Source: DASPTT01 sp035623275
Lineage (GTDB): Bacteria; Actinomycetota; Acidimicrobiia; Acidimicrobiales; UBA8190
Assembly (NCBI GenBank): GCA_035623275.1
Contig: DASPTT010000133.1
Coordinates: 1-64,000, forward strand
Direction of reading: 5' to 3'
DNA length: 64,000 nucleotides
The notes under the pieces were generated by a model. The model saw only the letters and a list, made by a program, of their open reading frames with translations. It had not been told where the DNA came from and did no database searches. Within the stretch, counting starts at the first letter, position 1. Each line of letters begins with the position of its first letter. The translations under genes were made by a program, and so were the position numbers. Positions 31,669-40,219 of this stretch are shown piece by piece.

Positions 31669-32436
31669 GTGAGCCTGCGCGTGCCCCTCGACATGGGAGA
31701 GGGCCAGACCCTCGTCCTGCTCCACGGTTTCGCCATGCGCCCGAGCACCTACCGGGGGCTGGCGGGCTTGCTGGCAGAGCGGTGCCGAGTGGTGGTGCCC
31801 GACCTCTTCGACCTGCGCGGGGAATGGCGCCACGACCGGGTGGTCGACGCGTTCACGGCGACGCTGGACCATCTCGGGCTCGAGCGCGCGAGCCTCCTCG
31901 GACACTCGTTCGGCGGAGGGATCGAGCTCGGCTTCGCCTCGCAGTTCCCCGAGCGGGTGGTCGAGCTCGTCTTCTCCGACACCCTGGCCGCCTCGCGGGA
32001 GCTGCGCCTGGGCGCGGAGGCGCTTCGCCATCCCGCACGGCTCCTTCGCCTCGCCACACCGGCGGCGGCCGCCGCCTTCGCCCGGACCTGGGTCGAGCAC
32101 CCGCGCCAATTGGTCGACGCCGCCTGGTGGGGCTTTCGCAGCAGCCGGGAGTGCGACAGCCGGACGGTGGCGCGAGCCGGCATCCCCGCCCACGTCCTGT
32201 GGGCCAACCGCGACTCGGTCCTGACGCGATCGGACGGCATGCGCTTCGCCGAGGAGCTCGAGGCCACGTTCACCGTCGCCACCGGTTCCGCCGGTCAGGT
32301 GATCGACCACGACTGGATGTTCCAGCAGCCTCGGCTGTTCTTCGACCACCTGGAGGACCTGGGGCTCGAGGCACTGCGGGACGAGCCCACCCCGATCGGT
32401 GACCGGTCGGGATGGGCCGATGGAGGCATAGGCTGA
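31669..32436 (+). CDS. Alpha/beta hydrolase
   Basis: 255 residues from GTG. LVLLHGFAMRPSTYRGLAGLL holds the oxyanion HG motif and ASLLGHSFGGGIELGFASQFPERV the nucleophile elbow GHSFGG. The acid is likely in VLWANRDSVLT and the catalytic His in IDHDWMFQQP. The cap region is short. Substrate not evident; the family includes esterases, haloalkane and meta-cleavage hydrolases. It is followed 40 bp later by the zinc-finger gene. Confidence 0.88.
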   Translation: MSLRVPLDMGEGQTLVLLHGFAMRPSTYRGLAGLLAERCRVVVPDLFDLRGEWRHDRVVDAFTATLDHLGLERASLLGHSFGGGIELGFASQFPERVVELVFSDTLAASRELRLGAEALRHPARLLRLATPAAAAAFARTWVEHPRQLVDAAWWGFRSSRECDSRTVARAGIPAHVLWANRDSVLTRSDGMRFAEELEATFTVATGSAGQVIDHDWMFQQPRLFFDHLEDLGLEALRDEPTPIGDRSGWADGGIG

Positions 32437-32476
32437 CCGCAGCCGAAACACCGAACGGAGCCGGAGCATTCCCGAC

Positions 32477-32767
32477 GTGCCGTGCACCCATCTCGACACG
32501 ATCACCGACCCCGTCCCCGACTCGTGGGGATGTGACGACTGCCTGTCGGCCGGGCAGCGCAATTGGGTGCACCTGCGGGTGTGCCAGAGCTGCGGTCACG
32601 TCGGCTGCTGCGACCAGTCGCCGGGGCGCCACGCCACCGCGCACTACCACCAGAGCGCCCATCCGGTCATCCGCTCCTACGAACCAGGGGAGGACTGGTA
32701 CTGGTGCTACGTGGACGAGGCCGCGTACGAGCTGCCGGACAAGCCCCCCGCCCCCTCGCACCCCTGA
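32477..32767 (+). CDS. UBP-type zinc finger protein
   Basis: 96 residues from GTG. CTHLDTI...CDDCL...HLRVCQSCGHVGCCDQSPGRHATAHYHQSAHPVIRSYEPGEDWYWCYVDE is the zinc-binding UBP fold with its CxxC, CGHVGC and HxxxxxHP pattern. In eukaryotes this fold binds ubiquitin C-termini. Free-standing actinobacterial copies are common, with no known role. The C-terminal residues are proline-rich. Confidence 0.92.
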   Translation: MPCTHLDTITDPVPDSWGCDDCLSAGQRNWVHLRVCQSCGHVGCCDQSPGRHATAHYHQSAHPVIRSYEPGEDWYWCYVDEAAYELPDKPPAPSHP

Positions 32768-32858
32768 CGTCCGCCCCCTCGTCGCTCGGCGGGGAACCGG
32801 CCGGGCCGCCCGGCGCGAGTCCACCTGCGCCGGGAGGCGGCGCCCTCGTTTCCCGGCC

Positions 32859-32880
32859 GAACAGACCAAAGACCCTGTTC
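32859..32880. promoter_or_regulatory. Inverted repeat GAACAG-N10-CTGTTC upstream of the HtrA-like gene
   Basis: 6-bp arms with a 10-bp gap, 71 bp before the protease start. A second pair, CCAAAGACCC (32866-32875) and GGGTCTTGG (32914-32922), nearly complementary, overlaps it. Candidate regulatory structures. Confidence 0.3.
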
Positions 32881-32950
32881 CGGGCGGTCCGGTCGTTCAC
32901 ATTGGGAAGTGAAGGGTCTTGGACCCACCCAGGCCCGGAAGCAGGGCGAC

Positions 32951-34183
32951 ATGCCCGAGCAGCCATATGACGCAGGGCGCTACGTCGGCCAGCAGGACAC
33001 CACGGCGGGTCCGCCGGGTCATGGTGCGCGGCGTGGGGTGCTGACGGCCCCGCCGCCGGTACCCCGACCTCCCGTCCCCGCCCCGAGTCGGCTCGGCGTC
33101 CTGGCACTCACCATGGCCGCGGCGGTGCTGGCCGCCGCGCTCGGGGTGGGACTCCTGTACTCACTCGAGCGGGGGCCCGGGATCGTGAGCACCAGCCCCG
33201 GGACCGCAACGACGGCCCCCGCCGGTGCTCCGTCGTCGGCGCAGGTCGCCGCCATCGCCAAGCGGGTCTCGCCGGCGGTGGTCGACATCACCACGACGCT
33301 CGCCCAGGGCGGCGCAGCGGCGGGGACCGGCATGGTCCTCAGCTCCTCCGGGCTGGTCCTCACCAACAATCACGTGATCGAGGAGGCCACCGCGGTCAAC
33401 GCGCAGGTCGGTGGGACGGGCAGGACCTACACGGCCGCCGTCCTCGGGTACTCGGTCACCGACGACATCGCCCTCCTCCAGCTCACCGGGGCGTCGGGCC
33501 TCAAGACGGTCACCACCGGGGACTCGGCGACCGTTTGGGTTGGACAGCCCATCGTGGCCATGGGGAACGCCGGTGGCATGGGCGGGACGCCCAGCTCCGT
33601 CGGCGGGACCGTCACCGCGCTCGACCAGACGATCACCGCAGGCGACCCCGGCACCCTGACCGAGACGCTGAACGGGTTGATCCAGATGGACGCCGCCATC
33701 GTCCCGGGCGACTCCGGGGGCCCGGTGGTGAACACCTCGTCCCTGGTGGTCGGGATGAACACGGCAGCCTCGGTGCCGAACGGAGGCGGCTTCGGGGTCC
33801 AGTCCGGAACCACCATCAACCAGGCCTATGCCATCGGGATCAACGAGGCACTTGCGGTCGTACGCCAGATCGAGAGCGGACAGGCGACCGCCACGGTCCA
33901 CATCGGGCCGCGGGCCTTCCTGGGCGTGGCGGCGACGGACGCGCCGTCTGGCTCCGGGGCCTACGTCGAGGCGGTCGTGTCCGGGAGCCCTGCTGCCAAG
34001 GCGGGCCTCGGCGCCGATGACACCATCACCTCGGTCGGCGCCACGGCGGTGTCGTCGGCCTCCAGCCTCACCGATGCCCTCTCCGGCTACCACCCCGGCG
34101 ACACGGTCACGATCGGCTGGCACGACGCGTCCGGCGTGCACCACAGCGCGTCGGTGACGCTCACGACCGGACCACCGGCCTGA
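32951..34183 (+). CDS. HtrA/DegP-like trypsin-type serine protease with PDZ domain
   Basis: 410 residues from ATG. A cytosolic Pro-rich N-terminus precedes one membrane helix (about 50-75, LGVLALTMAAAVLAAALGVGLL). The protease domain shows NNHVIEEA (His), DDIALLQL (Asp) and GDSGGPVV (Ser). The C-terminal part (AFLGVAATDAPSGSGAYVEAVVSGSPAAKAGLGADDTITSVG) is one PDZ domain. Such anchored proteases degrade or regulate envelope proteins under stress. The annotation of start is uncertain because a GTG 42 bp earlier is also in frame. Confidence 0.93.
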   Translation: MPEQPYDAGRYVGQQDTTAGPPGHGARRGVLTAPPPVPRPPVPAPSRLGVLALTMAAAVLAAALGVGLLYSLERGPGIVSTSPGTATTAPAGAPSSAQVAAIAKRVSPAVVDITTTLAQGGAAAGTGMVLSSSGLVLTNNHVIEEATAVNAQVGGTGRTYTAAVLGYSVTDDIALLQLTGASGLKTVTTGDSATVWVGQPIVAMGNAGGMGGTPSSVGGTVTALDQTITAGDPGTLTETLNGLIQMDAAIVPGDSGGPVVNTSSLVVGMNTAASVPNGGGFGVQSGTTINQAYAIGINEALAVVRQIESGQATATVHIGPRAFLGVAATDAPSGSGAYVEAVVSGSPAAKAGLGADDTITSVGATAVSSASSLTDALSGYHPGDTVTIGWHDASGVHHSASVTLTTGPPA

Positions 34184-34305
34184 CCGGTGCACCACCCTTG
34201 ACCGGCCCCGACCGCCGGCCCGCCCGGGGTCCCGCGCGGACGATCGATCGGTGACGTGACTTCGGACCCTGGCCCCCGGCGCCCCCGGCCCGAAGAATCC
34301 GATAC

Positions 34306-35724
34306 ATGGGCCTCGACATGCTGAGCTCCGCGTCCTCCACGTCACGGTCGGGGGGGTCCGCCCAGGTCAAGGCCCACCTCGAGGCGGTCACGGCGAAGGT
34401 CGAGGCCAAGAACCCCGGTGAGACGGAGTTCCACCAGGCGGTGCGCGAAGTGGCCGCGTCGCTCGAGCCGGTGCTGTGCACCCACCCCCGCTACATGGAG
34501 GAGAAGGTCCTCGAGCGGCTGGTGGAGCCCGACCGGGTCATCGCCTTCGGGGTCAACTGGGTCGACGACCACGGTGAGATCCACGTCAACCGGGGGTACC
34601 GGGTCCAGATGAGCAGTTCCATCGGCCCCTACAAGGGCGGGCTGCGCTTCCACCCGAGCGTGAACGCCGGCATCCTGAAGTTCCTCGCCTTCGAGCAGAC
34701 CCTCAAGGACTCGCTCACCACGTTGCCCATCGGCGGCGCCAAGGGCGGCTCCGACTTCGACCCCAAGGGTCGGAGCGAATCGGAGATCCGCCGGTTCTGC
34801 CAGTCCTTCATGACCGAGCTCTATCCGTTCATCGGCGAGTTCACCGACGTGCCCGCGGGGGACATCGGAGTCGGCGAGCGGGAGATCGGCTACCTCTTCG
34901 GGCAGTACAAGCGCATCGCCAAGCGTTTCGCCGGCGTGCTCACCGGCAAGGGACTGAGCTGGGGCGGGTCGCAGATCCGCCAAGAGGCCACCGGCTACGG
35001 CGCGGTGTACTTCGCCCGGGAGATGCTGGGCACCCGGGGCGAGGACCTCCAGGGCAAGACCTGCCTCGTGTCCGGCAGCGGCAACGTGGCGCAGTTCACC
35101 GTGGAGAAGCTCATCCAGATGGGAGCCCGGCCCGTCACCCTGTCGGACTCGGACGGCTTCGTCTTCGATCCCGACGGCATCGACGCCGAGAAGCTCGAGT
35201 GGGTGAAGGCGCTCAAGAACGACCATCGTGGGCGGATCCGCGAGTACGCCGAGCGCTACCGGCACTCCACGTACCATCCCACGGTCCACGGCGGCGCCAA
35301 CCCGCTGTGGGCCATCCCCGCCGACTGCGCCTTTCCGTCCGCCACGCAGAACGAGATCTCCGACGCCGACGCGGCCGCGCTGGTCGAGAACCGGATTCGG
35401 GCGGTGGTGGAGGGCGCCAACATGCCCACCGTGCCCGAGGGGGTCGAGCGCTTCCTCGCCGCCGGCGTCCTCTTCGGCCCGAGCAAGGCCGCCAATGCCG
35501 GCGGGGTTGCGGTCTCGGCACTGGAGATGGCGCAGGACATCCAGCTCCTGCCCTGGGCGCGCGACGAGGTCGAGAACCGGCTGGCCGCCATCATGCGCCA
35601 GATCCACGACACCGTCCGCCGCACCGCGGAGGAGTACGGGTCGCCGGGCGACTACCGCTTGGGTGCCAACATCGCCGGCTTCATCAAGGTCGCCGACGCC
35701 ATGCTCGACGAGAGCCCCGTGTAG
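34306..35724 (+). CDS. gdhA: NADP-type glutamate dehydrogenase
   Basis: 472 residues. FGVNWVDDHGEIHVNRGYRVQMSSSIGPYKGGLRFHPSVN holds the substrate-binding region with the conserved Lys, LPIGGAKGGSDFDPKGRSE the catalytic Lys motif, and VPAGDIGVGEREIGYLFG the family signature. The C-terminal NADP domain begins VSGSGNVAQFTVEKL. Size and motifs match hexameric class-I GDH (about 450 residues). It aminates 2-oxoglutarate to glutamate. Single gene, preceded by 122 bp without clear coding content; MLSSASS (34318) is an alternative start. Confidence 0.97.
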   Translation: MGLDMLSSASSTSRSGGSAQVKAHLEAVTAKVEAKNPGETEFHQAVREVAASLEPVLCTHPRYMEEKVLERLVEPDRVIAFGVNWVDDHGEIHVNRGYRVQMSSSIGPYKGGLRFHPSVNAGILKFLAFEQTLKDSLTTLPIGGAKGGSDFDPKGRSESEIRRFCQSFMTELYPFIGEFTDVPAGDIGVGEREIGYLFGQYKRIAKRFAGVLTGKGLSWGGSQIRQEATGYGAVYFAREMLGTRGEDLQGKTCLVSGSGNVAQFTVEKLIQMGARPVTLSDSDGFVFDPDGIDAEKLEWVKALKNDHRGRIREYAERYRHSTYHPTVHGGANPLWAIPADCAFPSATQNEISDADAAALVENRIRAVVEGANMPTVPEGVERFLAAGVLFGPSKAANAGGVAVSALEMAQDIQLLPWARDEVENRLAAIMRQIHDTVRRTAEEYGSPGDYRLGANIAGFIKVADAMLDESPV

Positions 35725-35774
35725 TCAGCCGCGGAGGGCCGTGCGCTTCACGTCGTCGAGAGCGGTCCTGGCGC

Positions 35775-36437
35775 TCACTCGACGTACCCGTGCCGGCCGA
35801 CCAGGCGGACGAACCGGGCGTAGGTGACCGTGCGCACCCGGCGGAGGCCGGACGGCTCCTTGCCGAACACCACCACCTCCTCGCTCCCGCCGGGCCCCAT
35901 CGGCTGGACCAGGCGCCCTCCCACCACCAACTGGTCGGCCAGCGGCTGCGGGACCGTGGGGAAGGCGGCGGAGACGACGACGGCGTCGTAGGGCGCGTGC
36001 TCGGCGAGCCCCGCGCTCCCGTCCCCGACGACGACGTCCGCGTTGGTGATCCCCGCGGCCCCGAGGTTGGCGCGCGCCGCGTCGGCCAGGTCGGCGAAGC
36101 GCTCGATGCTCCACACATGCGCGGCCACACGGGCGAGCAGGGCGGTCTGGTAGCCGAACCCGGTACCGACCTCGAGGACCACCTCGTCGCCCTGCAACTC
36201 GAGGGCCTCGATCATGGCGGCCACCAGCGAGGGCTGCGTCGTGACCTGGTGGTGCCCGATGGGAACGGGCTCGTCCAGCTCGGCCAGCTCGGCGAACTGG
36301 CGTGGGACGAATCCGACCCGCGCCACGGCGCGTATGGCGGCGAGCAGGCGCGGGTCGCGCACGCCCTGCGACGCCGCGATCCGCGCCAGCACCGATCCCG
36401 GCTCGGCCCGGCTCCTGCCGGCAGATCGGCGCCTCAC
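35775..36437 (-). CDS. Protein-L-isoaspartate O-methyltransferase-like
   Basis: 220 residues from GTG that overlaps the nitroreductase stop (GTGA). VGFVPRQFAELAELDEPVPIGHHQVTTQPSLVAAMIEALELQGDEVVLEVGTGFGYQTALLA matches PCMT, with the AdoMet loop EVGTGFGYQTA. PCMT repairs isoaspartyl damage. The post-motif I Glu in WSIERFADLADAAR is present. Substrate region shows GHHQVTTQP, slightly different from the usual GxxxxISQP, so activity on isoaspartate is likely but not certain. It lies in one transcript with the nitroreductase. Confidence 0.85.
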   Translation of the reverse strand: MRRRSAGRSRAEPGSVLARIAASQGVRDPRLLAAIRAVARVGFVPRQFAELAELDEPVPIGHHQVTTQPSLVAAMIEALELQGDEVVLEVGTGFGYQTALLARVAAHVWSIERFADLADAARANLGAAGITNADVVVGDGSAGLAEHAPYDAVVVSAAFPTVPQPLADQLVVGGRLVQPMGPGGSEEVVVFGKEPSGLRRVRTVTYARFVRLVGRHGYVE

Positions 36438-37009
36438 CGCCAGGTGACGACGGGGAGGTTCCGGGGGACCGCGGCCGCGGGCCCCGCGGGATGTCCGACG
36501 ACGACAGGGAGCGCGGCCACCCAGGCCGACGGGGTCCCCAGTTCGCGCTTGACCTCGGCGCGGTTGAGCAACGGCGTGGCCAGCCCGATGGGGCAGGTGC
36601 CGAGGCCGCGCTCCCAGGCGGCGAGCATGAGGTTCTGCGCGGCGAGGAAGCAGTCCGGCACACCGTCGGCGCTCGTGGCGTAGATCACCACCAGCGCCGG
36701 TGCGCCGTGGAAGAGGACGTAGCCGGGATCGGCGACCATCCGCCGGAGCCGGTCCAGATCGGGCAACCCGCTGGTCGCGACCTCCGGCGGCGGCGGTTCG
36801 GCCAGCAGGAGGTCCTTCGCCTCACGGGCGAAGCGATCGAGGAGTGTCGGGTCCTGGACGACCACGAACCGCCACGGCTGGACGTTGCCGGCGCTCGGAG
36901 CCTGCACGGCCGCCTCGATCAGCGCCGCGATGTCCCCCCGGGAGACCGCCTCGTCGCGATAGGCCCGCACGGCCCTGCGCCCGTAGATGGCGTCGACAAC
37001 GCTGGCCAC
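36434..37009 (-). CDS. Nitroreductase family protein
   Basis: 191 residues from GTG. VVDAIYGRRAVRAYRDEAVSRGDIAALIEAAVQAPSAGNVQPWRFVVV is the FMN-binding start of the nitroreductase fold; AAQNLMLAAWERGLGTCPIG is the conserved helix and glycine region. They reduce nitro compounds, quinones or flavin. The enzyme sits 5' to the PCMT-like gene and divergent from the CoA ligase across 160 bp. Confidence 0.92.
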   Translation of the reverse strand: MASVVDAIYGRRAVRAYRDEAVSRGDIAALIEAAVQAPSAGNVQPWRFVVVQDPTLLDRFAREAKDLLLAEPPPPEVATSGLPDLDRLRRMVADPGYVLFHGAPALVVIYATSADGVPDCFLAAQNLMLAAWERGLGTCPIGLATPLLNRAEVKRELGTPSAWVAALPVVVGHPAGPAAAVPRNLPVVTWR

Positions 37010-37170
37010 CGGCCCATCGTCCGGGCCCTCGGCGCGTGCGGGCAGAGGCGAAGGTCATCGGGTCGCCGCCGGCGCCGCAGGGACGCCGATCGAGGTCCTA
37101 TCCTCGGGCGGAGCACACCGAGCACACGTGCACGCCGGGCGGGCGAGAGGCCGTGGGCAACGAGGGGACT

Positions 37171-38814
37171 GTGGGCAACACGGTGATCGGCGAGTGGGGT
37201 CTACGGCGGGTGCCGCCATCGCTCGCCCGGCGCTACGTCGAGGAGCGTCTCTGGCGGGACGACACCCTGGGAGCCTTGCTCGCCGGCGCCGTCGAGGAGC
37301 GGCCCGGGCTCACCGTCAAGATCCGCTCGTCGGTGCGTCCGTGGTCCGGCACGTTCGGCGACGTCCTCGACGCGGCGAGGCGGTTGGCCGGCGCCCTCCA
37401 GGCGCGGGGCATCGGGCCCGGCGACGTGGTGGCCTTCCAGCTGCCCAACTGGGTGGAGGCGGCGATCAGCTTCTGGGCCGCCGCGCTGCTGGGTGCGGTG
37501 GTCACGCCCATCGTCCACTTCTACGGGCCCAAGGAGGTCGCCTACATCCTCCGCCGGACCGGCGTGCGGGCGCTGATCACCGCGGAGCGCTTCGGGCACC
37601 TCGACTACCTGGCGTCCTTGGAGGGGCTTCGCAAGGACGCGCCCGCCCTCGAGCTGGTGTCCGTGGCGGGCGACGGCCCCGTGCCGCCCTGGGCGGTTCC
37701 CTTCGACCGCCTGCTGGCCGGCGATCCCCTGACCGCGCCGATCGCCGTCGACCCGGCATCGCCCGCCCTGGTGGCCTACACCTCGGGCACGACGTCCAAC
37801 CCGAAGGGCGTCGTGCACTCGCACCGCACCATCGGCTTCGAGATCCGACAGCTGGGGTCCATGCAGACGGGCAACCCACCGCTGCTCGTCGGCGCCCCCG
37901 TGGGCCATGGCATCGGCATGCTGAGCGGCCTGCTGCTCCCGGTGTGGAAGGGGGAGCCGATCAACCTGATCGACGTGTGGGACCCGGCCACCGTGCTCGC
38001 CGCCATGCTCGAGGACCGCCTGGCCTCGGGCAGCGGGGCGACCTACTTCCTGACCAGCCTCCTCGACCACCCCGACTGCGGGCCGGAGCACCGCGAGCTC
38101 ATGAGCCGCATCGGGCTCGGCGGCTCGGCCGTGCCGGTGGCGGTGACCGAGCGCATGGCGTCGCTGGGGATCTCGGCGGTCCGGTCCTACGGGTCGACCG
38201 AGCACCCCTCGACGACGGGGAGCCGGCACGAGGAGCCCGCGGTCAAGCGCCACCACACCGACGGCCATCCGCTCCTCGGCGTCGAGCTCCGCCTGGTGGA
38301 CGACGACGGCAAGGACGTGGGCATCGGAGCGCGCGGGGAGATCCTCAGCCGCGGTCCCGACTGCTGCATCGGCTACACCGATCCGCCGCTGACCGAGGCG
38401 ACCTTCGACGCGGAGGGCTGGTACGCCACCGGGGACGTCGGTGTGCTGGACGAGGACGGCTACCTGACCATCGTGGACCGCAAGAAGGACATCATCATCA
38501 GAGGGGGCGAGAACCTCAGCGCCCTCGAGATCGAGGAGGTGCTGATGCGCATCCCCGGTGTCGCCGAGGCGGCCGTGGTGGCCGCGCCCGACGCCCGGCT
38601 CGGCGAGCACGCCTGCGCCTTCATCCGCCCCACCGAGGGATCGCCGCCGATCGACCTGCCCGCGGTCAAGGCGCATTTCGAGGGTGCCGGCCTGGCCCGC
38701 CAGAAGTGGCCCGAGGAGCTGCGGACGGTGACCGAGCTCCCCCGGACCCCCTCGGGGAAGGTGAAGAAGTACGTGCTCCGCCGGCAGCTGCAGGCCGAGC
38801 TGTCCGGACCTTGA
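37171..38814 (+). CDS. AMP-dependent acyl-CoA synthetase/ligase
   Basis: About 548 residues. LVAYTSGTTSNPKGVVHSH is the P-loop (A3), YGSTEHPSTTGS A5, GWYATGDVGVLDEDGYLTIVDRKKDIIIRGGENLSALEIEE contains A7-A8, and TPSGKVKKYVLR the C-terminal catalytic Lys. It resembles cyclohexanecarboxylate- or medium-chain-fatty-acid-CoA ligases. Two GTG codons (37153 and 37171) with the same GTGGGCAAC context are possible starts; the ribosome site is poor for both. It could activate acids for the amidohydrolase/decarboxylase group nearby. Confidence 0.92.
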   Translation: MGNTVIGEWGLRRVPPSLARRYVEERLWRDDTLGALLAGAVEERPGLTVKIRSSVRPWSGTFGDVLDAARRLAGALQARGIGPGDVVAFQLPNWVEAAISFWAAALLGAVVTPIVHFYGPKEVAYILRRTGVRALITAERFGHLDYLASLEGLRKDAPALELVSVAGDGPVPPWAVPFDRLLAGDPLTAPIAVDPASPALVAYTSGTTSNPKGVVHSHRTIGFEIRQLGSMQTGNPPLLVGAPVGHGIGMLSGLLLPVWKGEPINLIDVWDPATVLAAMLEDRLASGSGATYFLTSLLDHPDCGPEHRELMSRIGLGGSAVPVAVTERMASLGISAVRSYGSTEHPSTTGSRHEEPAVKRHHTDGHPLLGVELRLVDDDGKDVGIGARGEILSRGPDCCIGYTDPPLTEATFDAEGWYATGDVGVLDEDGYLTIVDRKKDIIIRGGENLSALEIEEVLMRIPGVAEAAVVAAPDARLGEHACAFIRPTEGSPPIDLPAVKAHFEGAGLARQKWPEELRTVTELPRTPSGKVKKYVLRRQLQAELSGP

Positions 38815-38845
38815 CGCGGGGACCGCGGGGCGGAATCCTCAGCGG

Positions 38846-39328
38846 GTGACGTCGATCGACCCGTCTGCGGCCGACTTCGAGGTTCCCCGCATACCGGCAT
38901 CGGCCAGCGCGCTGATCTTCGACTCGGCAGGACGCCTGCTCGTCTTGAAACCGACGTACAAGGGAGGCTGGACGCTCCCCGGGGGACAGATGGAGGCCGA
39001 TGGCGAGACTCCTTGGGAGGCCTGTCGGCGTGAGGTGCTGGAGGAGACGGGCCTCGTCCTCGGGTCGGGCCGGCTGGTGTGCGTCGACTTCCTCAGGCCC
39101 CGTCCGGGAAAGCCGGGCGGCATGCGCTTCCTCTTCGACTGCGGCGAGCTCGGCGACGACGTCCTCGGGACCGTCCGCCTCCAGGAGGAGGAGCTCTCCG
39201 AACACCGTCTCGAGCCCGTCGATCAGGCGCTCGAGCTCCTCAGCGGTCCGGTACGCCGGCGGGTCCGCCAGGCCACCGGGGCCACGGGAACGGTGTACCT
39301 GGAAGACGGCCGCCCGGTCGCTGGCTAG
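38846..39328 (+). CDS. Nudix hydrolase
   Basis: 160 residues from GTG. The Nudix box reads GGQMEADGETPWEACRREVL and continues EETGL, with all conserved Gly, Arg, Glu positions. RIPASASALIFDSAGRLLVLKPTYKGGWTLPGG is the preceding beta sheet. Substrates of the family are nucleoside diphosphates linked to another moiety; here none is evident. It sits 31 bp after the CoA ligase. Confidence 0.93.
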   Translation: MTSIDPSAADFEVPRIPASASALIFDSAGRLLVLKPTYKGGWTLPGGQMEADGETPWEACRREVLEETGLVLGSGRLVCVDFLRPRPGKPGGMRFLFDCGELGDDVLGTVRLQEEELSEHRLEPVDQALELLSGPVRRRVRQATGATGTVYLEDGRPVAG

Positions 39329-39433
39329 ACCTCGAACGAGGCCGCTGGCGTGTCCCTGCCGAACTCGAGCCCGGTCGCCGGCGGGTGGTGGTGTGCCACA
39401 CTTTCGCCGGCGCCGCGCCGACAGGAATGGGGG

Positions 39434-40219
39434 ATGGCCATGGCACCGATCCGGTACGCAGCCCGACGACCCGAGCAGGTACGCAACCGCGAGGTCGAGG
39501 CCACCAAGGCGGCGATCTGGTCGCGGGCGCTCACCGTGGTCTTCGAGACCGATCCCGAGCTGATCGCCTCGGTCCTCCCCAGACCCCTGGAGCCTTCCGA
39601 GCCGACGGCACGGCTGCGGATCGCCGTGGTCGACATGGGCACGGGCCTCGAGCCCTTCGGGGCCGGCTGGTTCGGCGTGCGGGCCCGCCACGGCGACGTC
39701 GAGGGCGAGTACGCACTGTTCATGCCCATGACGACGGAGCAATCGACCACCGGTGGGCGCGAGACCTACGGCGAGCCCAAGAAGATCGGCGAGGTCGGGC
39801 TGGCACTCGACGGCGACCACGTGCACGGGCGCATCGCCCGCATGGGCTCGACGGTCGCCGAGCTCACCGGCACCCTCGGGCCGGAGCAGCCCGGCTACGA
39901 CAAGGACAAGGTGGACTTCTACTTCAAGGCCTTCCCCGACCCGAGCGGCAACGGGCTGGAGGCCGACCCGGCCTTCGTCTACTGCCGCCGCCACGAGGTC
40001 GCGCGGGTGGTCCGGCCGGTGACGGGCGAGTGCAAGCTCCTCGACGCCCCGCTCGACCCCGTCGGGGAATTCCCGGTGCGGGAGGTCGTCTCGTTCGAGT
40101 ACGCCGAGATCACCACCAGCCAGAGCGGCGAGATCGTCGAGCGGGTCCCCGCGGACTGGGTCCTCCCCTTCCTGCACCAGCGCTACGACGACCTCTCCGT
40201 CCTCGGAGCCCGGTCGTGA
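39434..40219 (+). CDS. Acetoacetate decarboxylase-like protein
   Basis: 261 residues from ATG (MAMAPIRYAARR); an ATG 6 bp later is equally good. VVFETDPELIASVLPRPLEPSEPTARLRIAVVDMGT, then YALFMPMTTEQSTTGGRETYGEPKKIGEVGLAL, fits the ADC fold, and the Lys pair in YGEPKK is where the Schiff-base lysine lies in ADC. Family members decarboxylate acetoacetate or act as aldolase-dehydratases. Its stop overlaps the GTG of the next gene (GTGA), so it is coupled with the amidohydrolase. Confidence 0.87.
   Translation: MAMAPIRYAARRPEQVRNREVEATKAAIWSRALTVVFETDPELIASVLPRPLEPSEPTARLRIAVVDMGTGLEPFGAGWFGVRARHGDVEGEYALFMPMTTEQSTTGGRETYGEPKKIGEVGLALDGDHVHGRIARMGSTVAELTGTLGPEQPGYDKDKVDFYFKAFPDPSGNGLEADPAFVYCRRHEVARVVRPVTGECKLLDAPLDPVGEFPVREVVSFEYAEITTSQSGEIVERVPADWVLPFLHQRYDDLSVLGARS

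Noticed and set aside
32859..32880. LexA/SOS box upstream of the HtrA-like gene
   Set aside because: The GAACAG...CTGTTC arms are 10 bp apart; the actinobacterial SOS box has only four bases between GAAC and GTTC.
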